A DNA stretch of 64,000 nucleotides from Streptacidiphilus sp041262525 (GCF_041262525.1 NZ_JBGCCK010000016.1:62001-126000); one strand, 5' to 3'. Shown: positions 17,797 to 26,802, numbered from the stretch's first letter. Program-made: numbers and translations. Notes: a model not told the origin generated them from the letters alone.

Positions 17797-17837
17797 GCCC
17801 AAAAGGTGTCCCATGTGATCCCGGTCACCTTTTGGGC
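17797..17837. promoter_or_regulatory. 12-bp perfect inverted repeat between hppD and the M1 peptidase
   Basis: GCCCAAAAGGTG at 17797-17808 is repeated inverted as CACCTTTTGGGC at 17826-17837 with a 17-base spacer. It could be the hppD terminator hairpin (no T-tract follows) or an operator for the M1 peptidase, whose start is 46 bp away. Confidence 0.6.
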
Positions 17838-17870
17838 TACTTCCACAGGCGACTGACGGTGTGTCGAAAT

Positions 17871-17876
17871 TACCGT
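17871..17876 (+). promoter_or_regulatory. -10 box of a leaderless promoter (M1 peptidase)
   Basis: TACCGT ends 7 bases before GTG 17884. Confidence 0.5.
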
Positions 17877-17883
17877 TGGTCAG

Positions 17884-19284
17884 GTGACGAACCGTCTGAT
17901 TCTCGCCGCCGCCGCGATCCTCGCCTGCGGCGGGCTGCTCGGGGCAGCCACCCCCGTCTCGTCGACCGCGCCCGGCGCGATGGGCTCGGCAGGGGTGGGG
18001 GATCCCTATCTGCCGCTCGCCGGCAACGGCGGGCTGCACGTGCGCCATTACGCGCTCACGCTCTCGTACCAGCCCAAGACCGCGCACCTCGACGGCTCCG
18101 CCGTCCTCTCCGCCGTCGCCATCCAGGACCTCGCCGGATTCGACCTCGACCTGCTCGGGCTCGACGTCCACCGCGTCACCGTGGACGCGCAGCCGGTGAG
18201 CTGGAGCCGGAACGGCCAAGAGCTCCAGATCACCCTCGGCCGCACCGTCGCCAAGGGCGCCACCTTCGAGATCGCCGTCGACTACGGCGGCAAGCCGCAG
18301 CCGGTGACCGACGCCGACGGGTCGCCCGACGGGTGGATCGCCCTGCCGGGTGAACAGGGCGCCTTCGTCGCCGGGGAGCCGCAGGGGGCGATGACCTGGT
18401 TCCCCTGCAACGGCCACCCGTCCGACAAGTCCAGCTACGACATCACTGTCACCGTTCCGGCCGGCTACACCGCCGTCTCCAACGGCGTGCTGCGCAGCCA
18501 GCGCACGGTCGACGGCCGGAGCACCTTCGGCTGGCACGAGTCCGCGCCGATGGCCGCGTACCTCGCGACCGCCAGCGTCGGGCGCTTCGACGTGCGGCAG
18601 TACTGGACGCCCGGCGGGCTGCCCGTCTACACCGCCGTCGATCCCGCCGAGGTCGCCGACGCCGGGCCCGTCCTCGACCAGCTGCCCGACGTGATCGCTT
18701 GGGCCTCGGCCACCTTCGGTCCCTACCCCTTCGACGCGGCCGGGGCGATCGTCGCCCACGCCAAGAGCATCGGTTACTCGCTGGAGGCGCAGACCCGCCC
18801 GGTCTACGACGAGGCGCCGGACGTCGACACGCTGGTGCACGAGACCGCCCACCAGTGGTTCGGCGACTCGGTCACGGTGACGCAGTGGAAGGACATCTGG
18901 CTGAACGAGGGCTTCGCCACCTACGCCGAGTGGCTCTGGGGCGCCGCCCACGGCGGCCAGAGCACGCACCAGCGGCTCGCCGCGCTCTACGCGCTGCCCG
19001 CCACCGATCCGCTCTGGGCCAACCCGGCCGGCGACCCGGGCGGCCTCGCCCACCTCTTCGGCGAGCCGAGCTACGCACGCGGCGCGATGACGCTGCAGGA
19101 GCTGCGCGAGGCCGTCGGTGACAGCGCCTTCTTCACCATCCTGAAGCGCTGGACCGCCGAGCACCGGCACGGCCACGCCACCACGGCCGACTTCGAGGCG
19201 CTCAGCGCGAACGTTTCGAACAAGAACCTCGACGCTCTCTTCGCGACCTGGCTGTACGGACCGGGCAAACCGGCGAAGATGTAG
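17884..19284 (+). CDS. M1-family zinc metallopeptidase, exported
   Basis: 466 aa, leaderless GTG. Hydrophobic N-terminal signal with a possible lipobox (ILAC). The M1 core begins at HYALTLSYQP; the exopeptidase-type zinc site HETAHQWFGD sits at ~319-328 with the third ligand Glu in WLNEGFATYAEW. It is shorter than classical ~850-residue aminopeptidase N because the C-terminal ERAP1-like domain is missing. It likely acts at the cell surface in peptide breakdown. Confidence 0.9.
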   Translation: MTNRLILAAAAILACGGLLGAATPVSSTAPGAMGSAGVGDPYLPLAGNGGLHVRHYALTLSYQPKTAHLDGSAVLSAVAIQDLAGFDLDLLGLDVHRVTVDAQPVSWSRNGQELQITLGRTVAKGATFEIAVDYGGKPQPVTDADGSPDGWIALPGEQGAFVAGEPQGAMTWFPCNGHPSDKSSYDITVTVPAGYTAVSNGVLRSQRTVDGRSTFGWHESAPMAAYLATASVGRFDVRQYWTPGGLPVYTAVDPAEVADAGPVLDQLPDVIAWASATFGPYPFDAAGAIVAHAKSIGYSLEAQTRPVYDEAPDVDTLVHETAHQWFGDSVTVTQWKDIWLNEGFATYAEWLWGAAHGGQSTHQRLAALYALPATDPLWANPAGDPGGLAHLFGEPSYARGAMTLQELREAVGDSAFFTILKRWTAEHRHGHATTADFEALSANVSNKNLDALFATWLYGPGKPAKM

Positions 19285-19336
19285 AGGTGGGGACGAACCC
19301 CACGCCGAGGGGGCAGAGCCGAATGAGCACAGGCGA

Positions 19337-20701
19337 ATGAGCGATCTCGTCGACCGGTTGCGCGAGGGGCTGCCCGAGGCCGCCGTCGTGCAGGATCCGG
19401 ATGTCGCCGCCGCCTACCAGCAGGACATGGCGGGCTTCTGCGAGTCCGCCGTGCCCGCGGCCGTGGTCTTCCCCGAGACGGTCGAGCAGGTCCAGCACGT
19501 CATGCGAACCGCGACCGAGCTGCGCGTCCCCGTCGTGCCGCAGGGGGCACGGACGGGGCTGTCGGGGGCGGCCAACGCCGTCGCGGGCTGCATCGCGCTC
19601 TCGCTGGTGAAGATGAACCGGATCCTGGAGCTCGACCCGGTCGACCGGATCGCCGTGGTCGAGCCCGGCGTGATCAACGCCGATCTCTCGCGCGCCGCGG
19701 CCCGGCACGGGCTCAGCTATCCGCCGGACCCGTCCAGCTGGGAGTCGTGCACGGTCGGCGGCAATATCGGCACCGGCGCGGGCGGGCTCTGCTGCGTGAA
19801 GTACGGCGTCACCGCCGAGTACGTGCTCGGGCTCGACGTCGTGCTGCCGGACGGCCGGCTGCTGCGGACCGGCCGCCGCACCGCCAAGGGCGTGGCCGGC
19901 TACGACCTGACCCGGCTCTTCGTCGGCGCGGAGGGCACGCTGGGTGTGGTCGTCGGCGCGGTCCTCGCCCTGCGCCCGGCCCCGCCGCCGCAGCTGGTGC
20001 TGGCGGCGGAGTTCGCGTCCACGGACGAGGCCTGCACGGCGGTCTGCGCGGTGATGGCGGCCGGGCACGTGCCCTCGCTGATGGAGCTGATGGACACCAC
20101 CACCGTCCGCGCGGTCAACGCGATGGCGCAGATGGGCCTGCCGGATTCGACGGCGGCGCTGCTGCTGGTCGGCTTCGACAGCCTGGACCCGGCCTCCGAC
20201 CTGGCCGCCGTCGGCGAGCTCTGCCGCGAGGCGGGCGCCACGGAGGTGGTCCCGGCCTCGGACAGCGGCGAGTCCGAACTGCTGCTCCAGGCGCGGCGGC
20301 TGGCCCTGCCGGCGCTGGACCGGCTGGGCACGACGATGATCGACGACGTGGCGGTGCCGCGCACCCGGCTGGCCGAGATGCTGGCCGGCGTCGCGCGGAT
20401 CGGCCGCGACTACGAGCTGACGATCGGCGTCTGCGCGCACGCCGGTGACGGCAACACCCACCCGGTCGTCGTCTTCGACGCCAAGGACGAGGCGGAGTCC
20501 GCGCGGGCGCGGGCCTCCTTCGACGCGATCATGGCGCTCGGCCTGGAGCTGGGCGGCACGATCACCGGCGAGCACGGGGTCGGCCTGCTCAAGAAGGAGT
20601 GGCTGGCCCGCGAGCTCGGCCCGGTCGGGCTGGAGCTCCAGCGGCAGGTCAAGGCGGTGTTCGACCCGCTGGGCATCATGAACCCGGGCAAGCTGTTCTG
20701 A
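19337..20701 (+). CDS. FAD-binding oxidase (GlcD/D-lactate dehydrogenase type)
   Basis: 454 aa. The FAD_binding_4 domain has PVVPQGARTGLSGAANA and PPDPSSWESCTVGGNIGTGAGG; the C-terminal FAD-oxidase domain has HAGDGNTHPVVV and GTITGEHGVGLLKKEW. It is related to glycolate oxidase GlcD and D-lactate dehydrogenases that oxidise 2-hydroxy acids. The start is uncertain, since a tiny frame ATG AGC ACA GGC GAA TGA precedes it. No partner Fe-S subunit lies nearby. Confidence 0.88.
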   Translation: MSDLVDRLREGLPEAAVVQDPDVAAAYQQDMAGFCESAVPAAVVFPETVEQVQHVMRTATELRVPVVPQGARTGLSGAANAVAGCIALSLVKMNRILELDPVDRIAVVEPGVINADLSRAAARHGLSYPPDPSSWESCTVGGNIGTGAGGLCCVKYGVTAEYVLGLDVVLPDGRLLRTGRRTAKGVAGYDLTRLFVGAEGTLGVVVGAVLALRPAPPPQLVLAAEFASTDEACTAVCAVMAAGHVPSLMELMDTTTVRAVNAMAQMGLPDSTAALLLVGFDSLDPASDLAAVGELCREAGATEVVPASDSGESELLLQARRLALPALDRLGTTMIDDVAVPRTRLAEMLAGVARIGRDYELTIGVCAHAGDGNTHPVVVFDAKDEAESARARASFDAIMALGLELGGTITGEHGVGLLKKEWLARELGPVGLELQRQVKAVFDPLGIMNPGKLF

Positions 20702-20708
20702 ACCCTGG

Positions 20709-21254
20709 CTACTGCGGCGACACCCAGGTCGACACCAGCGGAGGGTGGCCGTTCCAGGTGACGTAGAACGCGGAGTCGGTGGAGCCGGAGGTGAAGTCGA
20801 CACGGAGCCACTGGTCGCCCGTGTAGACGTGCATCGACCAGCCGCTGTCCGGCGTCGCGGAGACCAGGTTCGCCGAGCTCGCTCTCATCGAGACGGCGAC
20901 CCGGCCGCCCTGGGGCGTGTAGCTCTTGACGTCGCCGGAGGGGGAGGCCGAAGCGGAGGCCGACCCAGATGGCGAGGCCGGGGTCGGGGAGGGGGTGGTC
21001 GAGTGCGGGTGTCCGGGCGTCGCGGTCGCGCTGTGGTGCGCGGCGGATGGGGCCGGGATCTGAGTCGCGCTGCCGATGGCCGGCGGCAGCGGGGACGGAG
21101 TGCCCGAGCCGGAGCCGGCGACGGAGAGGGCGAGGGCGGTCGGCTGGTGGTAGCCGTCGTCGCCCAGCACGCGGTGGACGCCGTACCAGGACACCCCGAC
21201 GGCCGCCCCGGTCGCGGCTGCCCACGCGGCTGCCTGTACCAGCTCTCTTCGCAC
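20709..21254 (-). CDS. Small membrane-anchored, Ser/Pro-rich protein, unknown function
   Basis: 181 aa, GTG start with CATACT 6 bases upstream (leaderless). One N-terminal hydrophobic stretch (AAAWAAATGAAVGVSWYGV) is followed by a Ser/Pro/Ala-rich linker (~50-108) and a folded-looking C-terminal domain with Trp/Tyr (GWSMHVYTGDQWLRVDFTSGS). Likely extracytoplasmic. It is divergent from a two-component system, with which it may be functionally related. Confidence 0.7.
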   Translation of the reverse strand: MRRELVQAAAWAAATGAAVGVSWYGVHRVLGDDGYHQPTALALSVAGSGSGTPSPLPPAIGSATQIPAPSAAHHSATATPGHPHSTTPSPTPASPSGSASASASPSGDVKSYTPQGGRVAVSMRASSANLVSATPDSGWSMHVYTGDQWLRVDFTSGSTDSAFYVTWNGHPPLVSTWVSPQ

Positions 21255-21260
21255 GGAGCC

Positions 21261-21266
21261 AGTATG
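21261..21266 (-). promoter_or_regulatory. -10 box of a leaderless promoter (membrane-anchored protein)
   Basis: CATACT on the minus strand ends 6 bases before the GTG at 21254. Confidence 0.5.
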
Positions 21267-21302
21267 CCGCCCCAGTAGTACTGGCGATTACCCCTTATGG
21301 CG

Positions 21303-21308
21303 TAGCGT
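21303..21308 (+). promoter_or_regulatory. -10 box of a leaderless promoter (OmpR-type regulator)
   Basis: TAGCGT ends 7 bases before ATG 21316. Confidence 0.5.
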
Positions 21309-21315
21309 CACCGCC

Positions 21316-22005
21316 ATGGCAACAGTGCTTGTGGTCGAGGACGATCCGTTTGTTCGTTCTGCCCTGATTCGTCACCTCACCGACGCCGGTCACTCGGTCC
21401 GCAGCGTGGGCACGGCGCTGGAGGCGCTGCGCGAGGTCGCGCAGGTCGGCTGCGATCTGGTCATCCTCGATCTCGGCCTGCCCGACCTCGACGGCGGCGA
21501 GGCACTGAAGATGATCCGCGGGCTGACCGACACCCCGGTCATCATCTCCACGGCCCGCGACGAGGAGGCGGAGATCATCCGCCTGCTCAACGACGGCGCG
21601 GACGACTACCTGGTCAAGCCGTTCTCCGCCGAGCACCTCGCGGCCCGGATGGCGGCGGTGCTGCGCCGGGCCGGTGCGGGCGGCGCGGGCGGACAGCTGC
21701 TTCAGGCCGGCGGGCTGCGGATCGACCTGCAGCGGCGCGAGGCGGTTCTGGACGGGAACGAACTCGATCTGACCCGCCGCGAGTTCGACCTGCTCTCGTA
21801 CCTGGCGGGCCGCCCCGGCGTGGTCGTCTCGCGGCGCGAACTGCTCGCGGAGGTCTGGCGGCAGCCGTACGGGACCGACCAGACGATCGACGTGCACCTG
21901 TCCTGGCTGCGCCGCAAGCTCGGCGAGACGGCGTCCCGCCCGCGCTACCTGCACACTGTGCGCGGGGTCGGCGTCCGGCTCGATGTCCCGGTGGACGCGC
22001 TGTGA
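21316..22005 (+). CDS. OmpR-family response regulator
   Basis: 229 aa. Receiver domain VLVVEDDP acidic pair, LVILDLGLPD phospho-Asp, YLVKPF conserved Lys; winged-helix Trans_reg_C with LTRREFDLLSYLAGRPGVVV and TIDVHLSWLRRKLGE. The stop overlaps the kinase start, so both are one operon. The regulon is not evident. Confidence 0.93.
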   Translation: MATVLVVEDDPFVRSALIRHLTDAGHSVRSVGTALEALREVAQVGCDLVILDLGLPDLDGGEALKMIRGLTDTPVIISTARDEEAEIIRLLNDGADDYLVKPFSAEHLAARMAAVLRRAGAGGAGGQLLQAGGLRIDLQRREAVLDGNELDLTRREFDLLSYLAGRPGVVVSRRELLAEVWRQPYGTDQTIDVHLSWLRRKLGETASRPRYLHTVRGVGVRLDVPVDAL

Positions 22006-23390
22006 GGTGGGCCCTCTTCAAGGTCTGCGTCGCGGTCACCACGATGGTGGCGCTGGCCTTCCTGATCCCCCTGGGCCTGATGGTCCGCGACAGCGCACGC
22101 GAGCGCGCCTTCACCGCAGCGGAACGGCAGGCGGCGACGGTCGGCCCGGCGCTCGCGATCACCACCGACCAGAACGCGCTGCGCCGCGCGCTCGCCAGCT
22201 CGCAGGACGGCGCGGCCGGACTGATCGCCATTCACCTGCCGCAGGCGGCGGGCGGTAGCGGTAGCAGTGGCGGCGGTTTCGCGGTCGTCGGAACAGAGCG
22301 GGCGAGCGAGAGCGCGGTCGTCGCGGCGGCGGCGAACGGACGCAGCGGAACCATCGGCGTGAACGGCGGGTTCGCCTACCTGGAGCCGGTCGCGGTGAGC
22401 GACGGCCGGGTGGCCGTGATCGAGGTCTACATCCCCGACTCCGCGCTGACCAGGGGCGTCACCTCGGCGTGGCTGGTGCTGAGCGGCGTCGCGATCGTGT
22501 TGGTGCTCATCTCGGTCGCGGTCGCCGACCGGCTCGGCACGCGCATCGTCGGCTCCGCGCGCCGGCTCGCGAACGCGGCCCGCGCGCTCGGCGGCGGCGA
22601 CCTCGCGGTCCGCGTCCCACAGGCGGACGGCAGCCCGCCGGAGCTGCGCGAAGCCGCCGAGGCGTTCAACGCGATGGCGGACCGGGTGGTCCGCCTGGTC
22701 GCGGCGGAACGTGAGCTGGCCGCCGACCTCTCGCACCGGCTCCGCACGCCCCTGACGGTGCTGCGGCTCAACGCGGCGTCGCTCGGCCAGGGCGTCGCCG
22801 CGGACCAGACCCGGCACGCGGTGGCGCAGCTGGAACGCGAGGTCGACCAGATCATCCGTGCGGTGCGCGGGCGTGGCGTCGAACAGACGGCGACCGGCGC
22901 GGACCCGGTGGCCTGCGACGCGGCGGAGGTCATCCGCGACCGCGCCGAGTTCTGGTCCGCGCTGGCGGAGGACGAGGACCGGCCCTGGCAACTGGCGGGT
23001 GCGGAGCGCCCGGTGCGGGTGCCGGTCGCTGCGGCAGAGTTGGGGGCGGCGCTGGACGCGATGCTCGGCAATGTGTTCCGGCACACGGCGCAGGGCACTG
23101 CGTTCGCGATCGACGTGCACGAGACGGGTGACGGCGTCATCGTCCTGGTCTCGGACGCGGGCCCGGGCATCGCCGACCCGGAGTCGGCGCTGCGGCGTGG
23201 CGTCGGCGCGGAACGCGAGGGCTCGACCGGCCTGGGCCTCGACATCGTCCGCAGGGTCGCCGAGGGCACGGGCGGCGACGTGGCGATCGGCGGATCCGTG
23301 CTGGGCGGCACGGAAATCCGCGTCCGTCTCCTGTTGCAGCCGCTCACCACGCCCCAACGCCGCCCCCGCCGCGCCCGCGCCGCTCGCTGA
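22002..23390 (+). CDS. Sensor histidine kinase (HisKA/HAMP type)
   Basis: 462 aa, GTG overlapping the regulator stop by 4 bp. TM1 near residues 5-30, a periplasmic sensor segment, TM2 near 150-175 (LVLSGVAIVLVLISVAVA), HAMP, then ADLSHRLRTPLTVLRL with the phospho-His and an HATPase with DAGPGIA and STGLGLDIVRRVAEG. The loss of a classical N-box Asn pair (LDAMLGNVFRHT) still fits. Signal unknown. Confidence 0.92.
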   Translation: MRWALFKVCVAVTTMVALAFLIPLGLMVRDSARERAFTAAERQAATVGPALAITTDQNALRRALASSQDGAAGLIAIHLPQAAGGSGSSGGGFAVVGTERASESAVVAAAANGRSGTIGVNGGFAYLEPVAVSDGRVAVIEVYIPDSALTRGVTSAWLVLSGVAIVLVLISVAVADRLGTRIVGSARRLANAARALGGGDLAVRVPQADGSPPELREAAEAFNAMADRVVRLVAAERELAADLSHRLRTPLTVLRLNAASLGQGVAADQTRHAVAQLEREVDQIIRAVRGRGVEQTATGADPVACDAAEVIRDRAEFWSALAEDEDRPWQLAGAERPVRVPVAAAELGAALDAMLGNVFRHTAQGTAFAIDVHETGDGVIVLVSDAGPGIADPESALRRGVGAEREGSTGLGLDIVRRVAEGTGGDVAIGGSVLGGTEIRVRLLLQPLTTPQRRPRRARAAR

Positions 23391-23401
23391 CGCGCGCGTC
23401 C

Positions 23402-23527
23402 AGTTGCACCCTCCGGGGGCGCGGGGAACTGCGCGAGCAACCACCCTGTGCGGATGGCCCTGCGCGTTGAGGACCATCCGCATGCCGGTGGCTTGTCGCG
23501 CAGTTCCTCGCGCCCCTGATGGTGCAA
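23402..23527. repeat. Long inverted repeat, streptomycete-type interspersed palindrome, copy 1
   Basis: Left arm AGTTGCACC...GGGGGCGCGGGGAACTGCGCGAGCAACC and right arm GGTGGCTTGTCGCGCAGTTCCTCGCGCCCC...GTGCAAC are inverted copies around ~40 unrelated bases. A second full copy lies at 33749-33875. Confidence 0.8.
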
Positions 23528-23690
23528 CGGGCCCTCCGTCGTGACCTGTCGCGTCTGTGGGGTTGCAACTGGCTGTCCGCGGTCAGATGCGGAGCGAGTT
23601 CTTCCTTAACGGGGTCCTAAGTGCGTACTACCTCCGTCTGAGCAGGCTCAATCCGTCCCCGGTGAGGGGCTAGCGTCGCGGACGACGGAT

Positions 23691-23760
23691 CGCGCGGCGG
23701 TGGTGACCCGGCGTCAGCCGGTGGGCTTCCCCTCTTTCCCCACAGGGGTGCCGCCGCGCG
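23691..23760 (+). promoter_or_regulatory. Structured 5' leader candidate of the CBM2-GH18 chitinase
   Basis: A 10-bp stem closing a two-hairpin junction 40 bases upstream of the ATG would be transcribed in the 5' UTR if the promoter is the TAGCGT box near 23671. It resembles a riboswitch or attenuator layout, but I cannot assign a known class. Confidence 0.35.
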
Positions 23761-23799
23761 GACCTCGCTTCCCCGACCGCACCGTGGAGGTACTCCCGC

Positions 23800-25302
23800 A
23801 TGACCAACCACGCCCGCCGATCCCGCCGCCGTCCGCGCCGTCGCGCCCTGCTGGGGGCGACCGCCGTCGCCGTCGTACTCGCCGGCGGCGGCGCCGTCGC
23901 GCTCGCCGCAGGAGCGAACGCGGCGAGCGTGGGCGCCGTCTACTCGACCACCAGCGACTGGGGGAACGGCTACAGCGGTCAGTACGACGTCAGCAACCCC
24001 ACCTCTGGGACGATCAGCAACTGGAAGCTGAGCTTCGACCTGCCGGCCGGCGCCAGCATCAGCTCGCTCTGGAACGCCAGCTACACCGCCAGCGGCCAGC
24101 ACGTCACGGTCACCCCCGCCAACTGGGACAGCACCCTCGCGTCCAGCCAGCACGCCGTCGTGGGCTTCGTCGTCCAGGGCTCTGGCGCGCCGGTGAACTG
24201 CACCATCAATGGCGCCGACTGCTCCACCGGCACCGCGCCGACCCCGTCCGGCCAGCCGACGACCAGCACCCCCACGCCGACCGTCGTGCCCACCCCGAGC
24301 AAGACGGCGACCCCGACGGCCACCCCGACAAAGACGCCCACCCCCACTCCCACGCCTACGGCAACCAGCACCGGCAGCGCCTCCGGCGCCGGCTTCTCGC
24401 CGTACATCGACACCTCCCTCTACCCCGCCTACGACATGGTCGCCACCGCCAAGGCGACGGGCGTGAAGAATTTCAACCTCGCCTTCATCGTCGACGGCGG
24501 CAGCTGCACGCCCAAGTGGGGCGGCGTCACCGCGCTGACCAACGACGGCGTGCCCGGCCAGATAGGCGCGCTGCGCGCGCTCGGCGGGGACGTCAGGGTC
24601 TCCTTCGGCGGGGCGAACGGCACCGAGCTCGCCGACTCCTGCACCAGCGTGAGCGCGCTCACCGCCGCGTACCAGAAGGCGATCGACGCCTACGGTCTGA
24701 CGAAGATCGACTTCGACGTCGAGGGCGCCGCCGCCAGCGACACCGCCGGAATCGCGCGCCGCAACCAGGCCATCGCGCAGCTCCAGGCGACGGCCCGGGC
24801 CCAGGGCAAGACCCTGGACGTCTCGTTCACGCTCCCGGTGCTGCCCTCGGGCCTGGTCCAGTCCGGGACGGACCTGCTCCAGGGCGCCAAGACCGCCGGC
24901 GTCTCCGTCTCCGCCGTCAACGTGATGGCCATGGACTTCGGCGACTGGGCCGCGCCGAGCCCGAGCGGCAAGATGGGCCAGTACGCCATCGACTCCGCGA
25001 CCGCGACCCAGGCGCAGGTCAAGAGCATCTTCGGCTGGGACGACGCCACCGCGTGGAAGCACGTGGCGGTCACCCCGATGATCGGCGTCAACGACACCAG
25101 CGACGAGGTCTTCGGCGTCGCCGACGCCGCGCAGCTGGCGCAGTTCGCCTCGGGCAAGCACCTCGATTGGCTGTCGATGTGGTCCGCGACGCGTGACGCA
25201 GAGTGCTCGGGCGGGGCCAAGACCTACGCCGACGCGACCTGCAGCAGCATCGTTCAGTCGCCGCTGGCCTTCACCAAGGCGTTCGGCGCCTACACCGGCT
25301 GA
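23800..25302 (+). CDS. Secreted chitinase, CBM2 + GH18
   Basis: 500 aa, ATG with GGAGG upstream. A twin-Arg-rich N-terminus (RRSRRRPRRRALLGATAVAVVLAGGG) ends in an Ala-rich cleavage region near residue 40; a cellulose/chitin-binding module of family 2 (46-145) with its terminal Cys follows, a Thr/Pro linker (146-192), then a GH18 barrel. The catalytic motif is DFDVE with Glu308. This is the chitinase type with short barrel that lacks the insertion domain, acting on chitin outside the cell. GlcNAc uptake genes are 14 kb away. Confidence 0.93.
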   Translation: MTNHARRSRRRPRRRALLGATAVAVVLAGGGAVALAAGANAASVGAVYSTTSDWGNGYSGQYDVSNPTSGTISNWKLSFDLPAGASISSLWNASYTASGQHVTVTPANWDSTLASSQHAVVGFVVQGSGAPVNCTINGADCSTGTAPTPSGQPTTSTPTPTVVPTPSKTATPTATPTKTPTPTPTPTATSTGSASGAGFSPYIDTSLYPAYDMVATAKATGVKNFNLAFIVDGGSCTPKWGGVTALTNDGVPGQIGALRALGGDVRVSFGGANGTELADSCTSVSALTAAYQKAIDAYGLTKIDFDVEGAAASDTAGIARRNQAIAQLQATARAQGKTLDVSFTLPVLPSGLVQSGTDLLQGAKTAGVSVSAVNVMAMDFGDWAAPSPSGKMGQYAIDSATATQAQVKSIFGWDDATAWKHVAVTPMIGVNDTSDEVFGVADAAQLAQFASGKHLDWLSMWSATRDAECSGGAKTYADATCSSIVQSPLAFTKAFGAYTG

Positions 25303-25320
25303 CCCAAACCCGCAGGTCGG

Positions 25321-25362
25321 AGGCGGAGCGCGGATCGGGGGAACCCGAGCTGGCTCCGCCTT
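25321..25362 (+). terminator. Hairpin terminator after the chitinase
   Basis: AGGCGGAGC (25321-25329) pairs with GCTCCGCCT (25353-25361), enclosing an inner CGGG/CCCG stem. Confidence 0.5.
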
Positions 25363-25426
25363 CGTCATGTGTGGGAGCGTGGTCTTCGATTAGTGTCACG
25401 CAGGGTTGGCGGAGAAGGAGCATTGC

Positions 25427-26770
25427 GTGGCCAGGGTCAGTAGAGGAATCAGCCCTGCGCGGGTCGTCCGGGACGTCAGGGACACCCTGCGCGAGGCTCC
25501 ACGTCGCACCACGATCATCGCGGGCCTGGTGGGGCTCGGCTCCCTGCTCGCCTACGCGGTGCTGCGGCACTTCGCCCACGTGTCGATGATCGACGCGCTG
25601 GTCTACCAGGCCGAGGGCAGGGCCGTGCTGCACGGCCAGGACCTCTACCAGCTGCGCGTGATAGACGGCGACGCGTCGCTGCCCGCCACCTACCCGCCGT
25701 TCGCGGCGATGCTCTTCACGCCGGTGGCGCTGCTCTCGGTGAGCGCGCTGCGGGTCGTGGTCACCAGCGTCAACCTGGTGCAGCTCGCGGTCGTCGCGTA
25801 CCTGTCCTGCAAGCTCGCCGACTGGCCCAGGCGTCCGCTGCGCCCGGCCGCGGTGATGCTGGTGACCGGCCTCGGCGTCTGGCTGGAACCGGTCTGGACG
25901 ACGCTGCGCTACGGGCAGATCAACCTGCTCATCCTCGCCCTGGTCCTCTACGACCTGACGCTGCCCGACAGCTGCCGCCGCAAGGGCATCGCCATAGGCC
26001 TGGCCGCCGGGCTCAAGGTGACGCCGGGCTTCTTCGTGCTCTATCTGCTGCTCACGCGCCGCTACCGGGCGGCCGCGACGGCGGCGGCGGCCGGGGCGTC
26101 CACCGTGCTGTTCGGGCTGCTGGTGCTGCCTCACGCGACCTGGGACTTCTGGACGAAGGAGCTCTACGACACCACGCGCGTCGGCAAGGAGTTCATCGTC
26201 GACAACCAGTCGCTGCGCGGCCTGGTGGACCGTCTGCTGAGCAGCACGCACACGGGGCTCTCGACGATGGCGCTCGTGGCGCTGACCGTCGTCGTCGGCC
26301 TCGGGACCGCCGTGCTGATCGACCGCCGCTGCGGCGGGATGCCGCGCGCGCGGGCCTGGTCGGTGGTGACGGTGGGCGTGACGATGGTGCTCATCTCGCC
26401 GATCAGCTGGACGCATCACTGGGTGTGGTGCGTGCCGCTGATGGTCCTGCTCGCGGCGGAGGTGTCGGCGGAGCGGCGCCGGGGCGTCCCCGGGTGGCCG
26501 GGCCGGCGGTGGTGGCTGCTGAGGCTGGGCACGGGCTTCGCGTTCTGCTCCTTCGCGATGTGGGCGGTCCCGCACCGGAGCTGGACGAAGGTGAACGTTC
26601 CTGCGTATCTGCAGCCGATGGCGTCGGTGTACGCGCTGTACGGACTGGCCTTCCTGGCGTTCGTCGCCCTGCGGGTGCGGCGTCGGCTGGGCGCCGGGCC
26701 CGGTGCGCCGGGGACCGTGTGGGGCGGGACCGCTGCGCGCGAGCGGCCCCGCGCGGGCGCGCGGGGCTGA
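25427..26770 (+). CDS. GT87-family integral membrane mannosyltransferase-like protein
   Basis: 447 aa from GTG after GGAGAAGGAG. It has about ten hydrophobic helices and the GT-C features: YPPFAAMLFTP, QINLLILALVL, LAAGLKVTPGFFVLYLLLTRR and SWTHHWVW. GT87 enzymes transfer mannose or arabinose from polyprenyl-phosphate donors to extracytoplasmic glycans in actinobacteria. The acceptor is unknown. A Gly/Arg-rich tail follows the last helix. Confidence 0.8.
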   Translation: MARVSRGISPARVVRDVRDTLREAPRRTTIIAGLVGLGSLLAYAVLRHFAHVSMIDALVYQAEGRAVLHGQDLYQLRVIDGDASLPATYPPFAAMLFTPVALLSVSALRVVVTSVNLVQLAVVAYLSCKLADWPRRPLRPAAVMLVTGLGVWLEPVWTTLRYGQINLLILALVLYDLTLPDSCRRKGIAIGLAAGLKVTPGFFVLYLLLTRRYRAAATAAAAGASTVLFGLLVLPHATWDFWTKELYDTTRVGKEFIVDNQSLRGLVDRLLSSTHTGLSTMALVALTVVVGLGTAVLIDRRCGGMPRARAWSVVTVGVTMVLISPISWTHHWVWCVPLMVLLAAEVSAERRRGVPGWPGRRWWLLRLGTGFAFCSFAMWAVPHRSWTKVNVPAYLQPMASVYALYGLAFLAFVALRVRRRLGAGPGAPGTVWGGTAARERPRAGARG

Positions 26771-26802
26771 GAAGAGGCCAGGCGGGGGACGAAGCGCTTC
26801 GG

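Larger units (their letters stand above)
23391..23799. other. Intergenic region upstream of the chitinase: palindromic repeat plus structured leader
   Basis: Contains no gene. The first 140 bases are the long palindromic repeat (23402-23527). A 10-bp stem pairs CGCGCGGCGG at 23691-23700 with CCGCCGCGCG at 23751-23760 and encloses two smaller hairpins (CCGG...CCGG and CCCC...GGGG). No DasR-like box was found. Confidence 0.6.

Noticed and set aside
23391..23799. Known c-di-AMP (ydaO) riboswitch upstream of the chitinase
   Set aside because: I could not align the conserved core motifs; only a generic multi-hairpin structure is visible.
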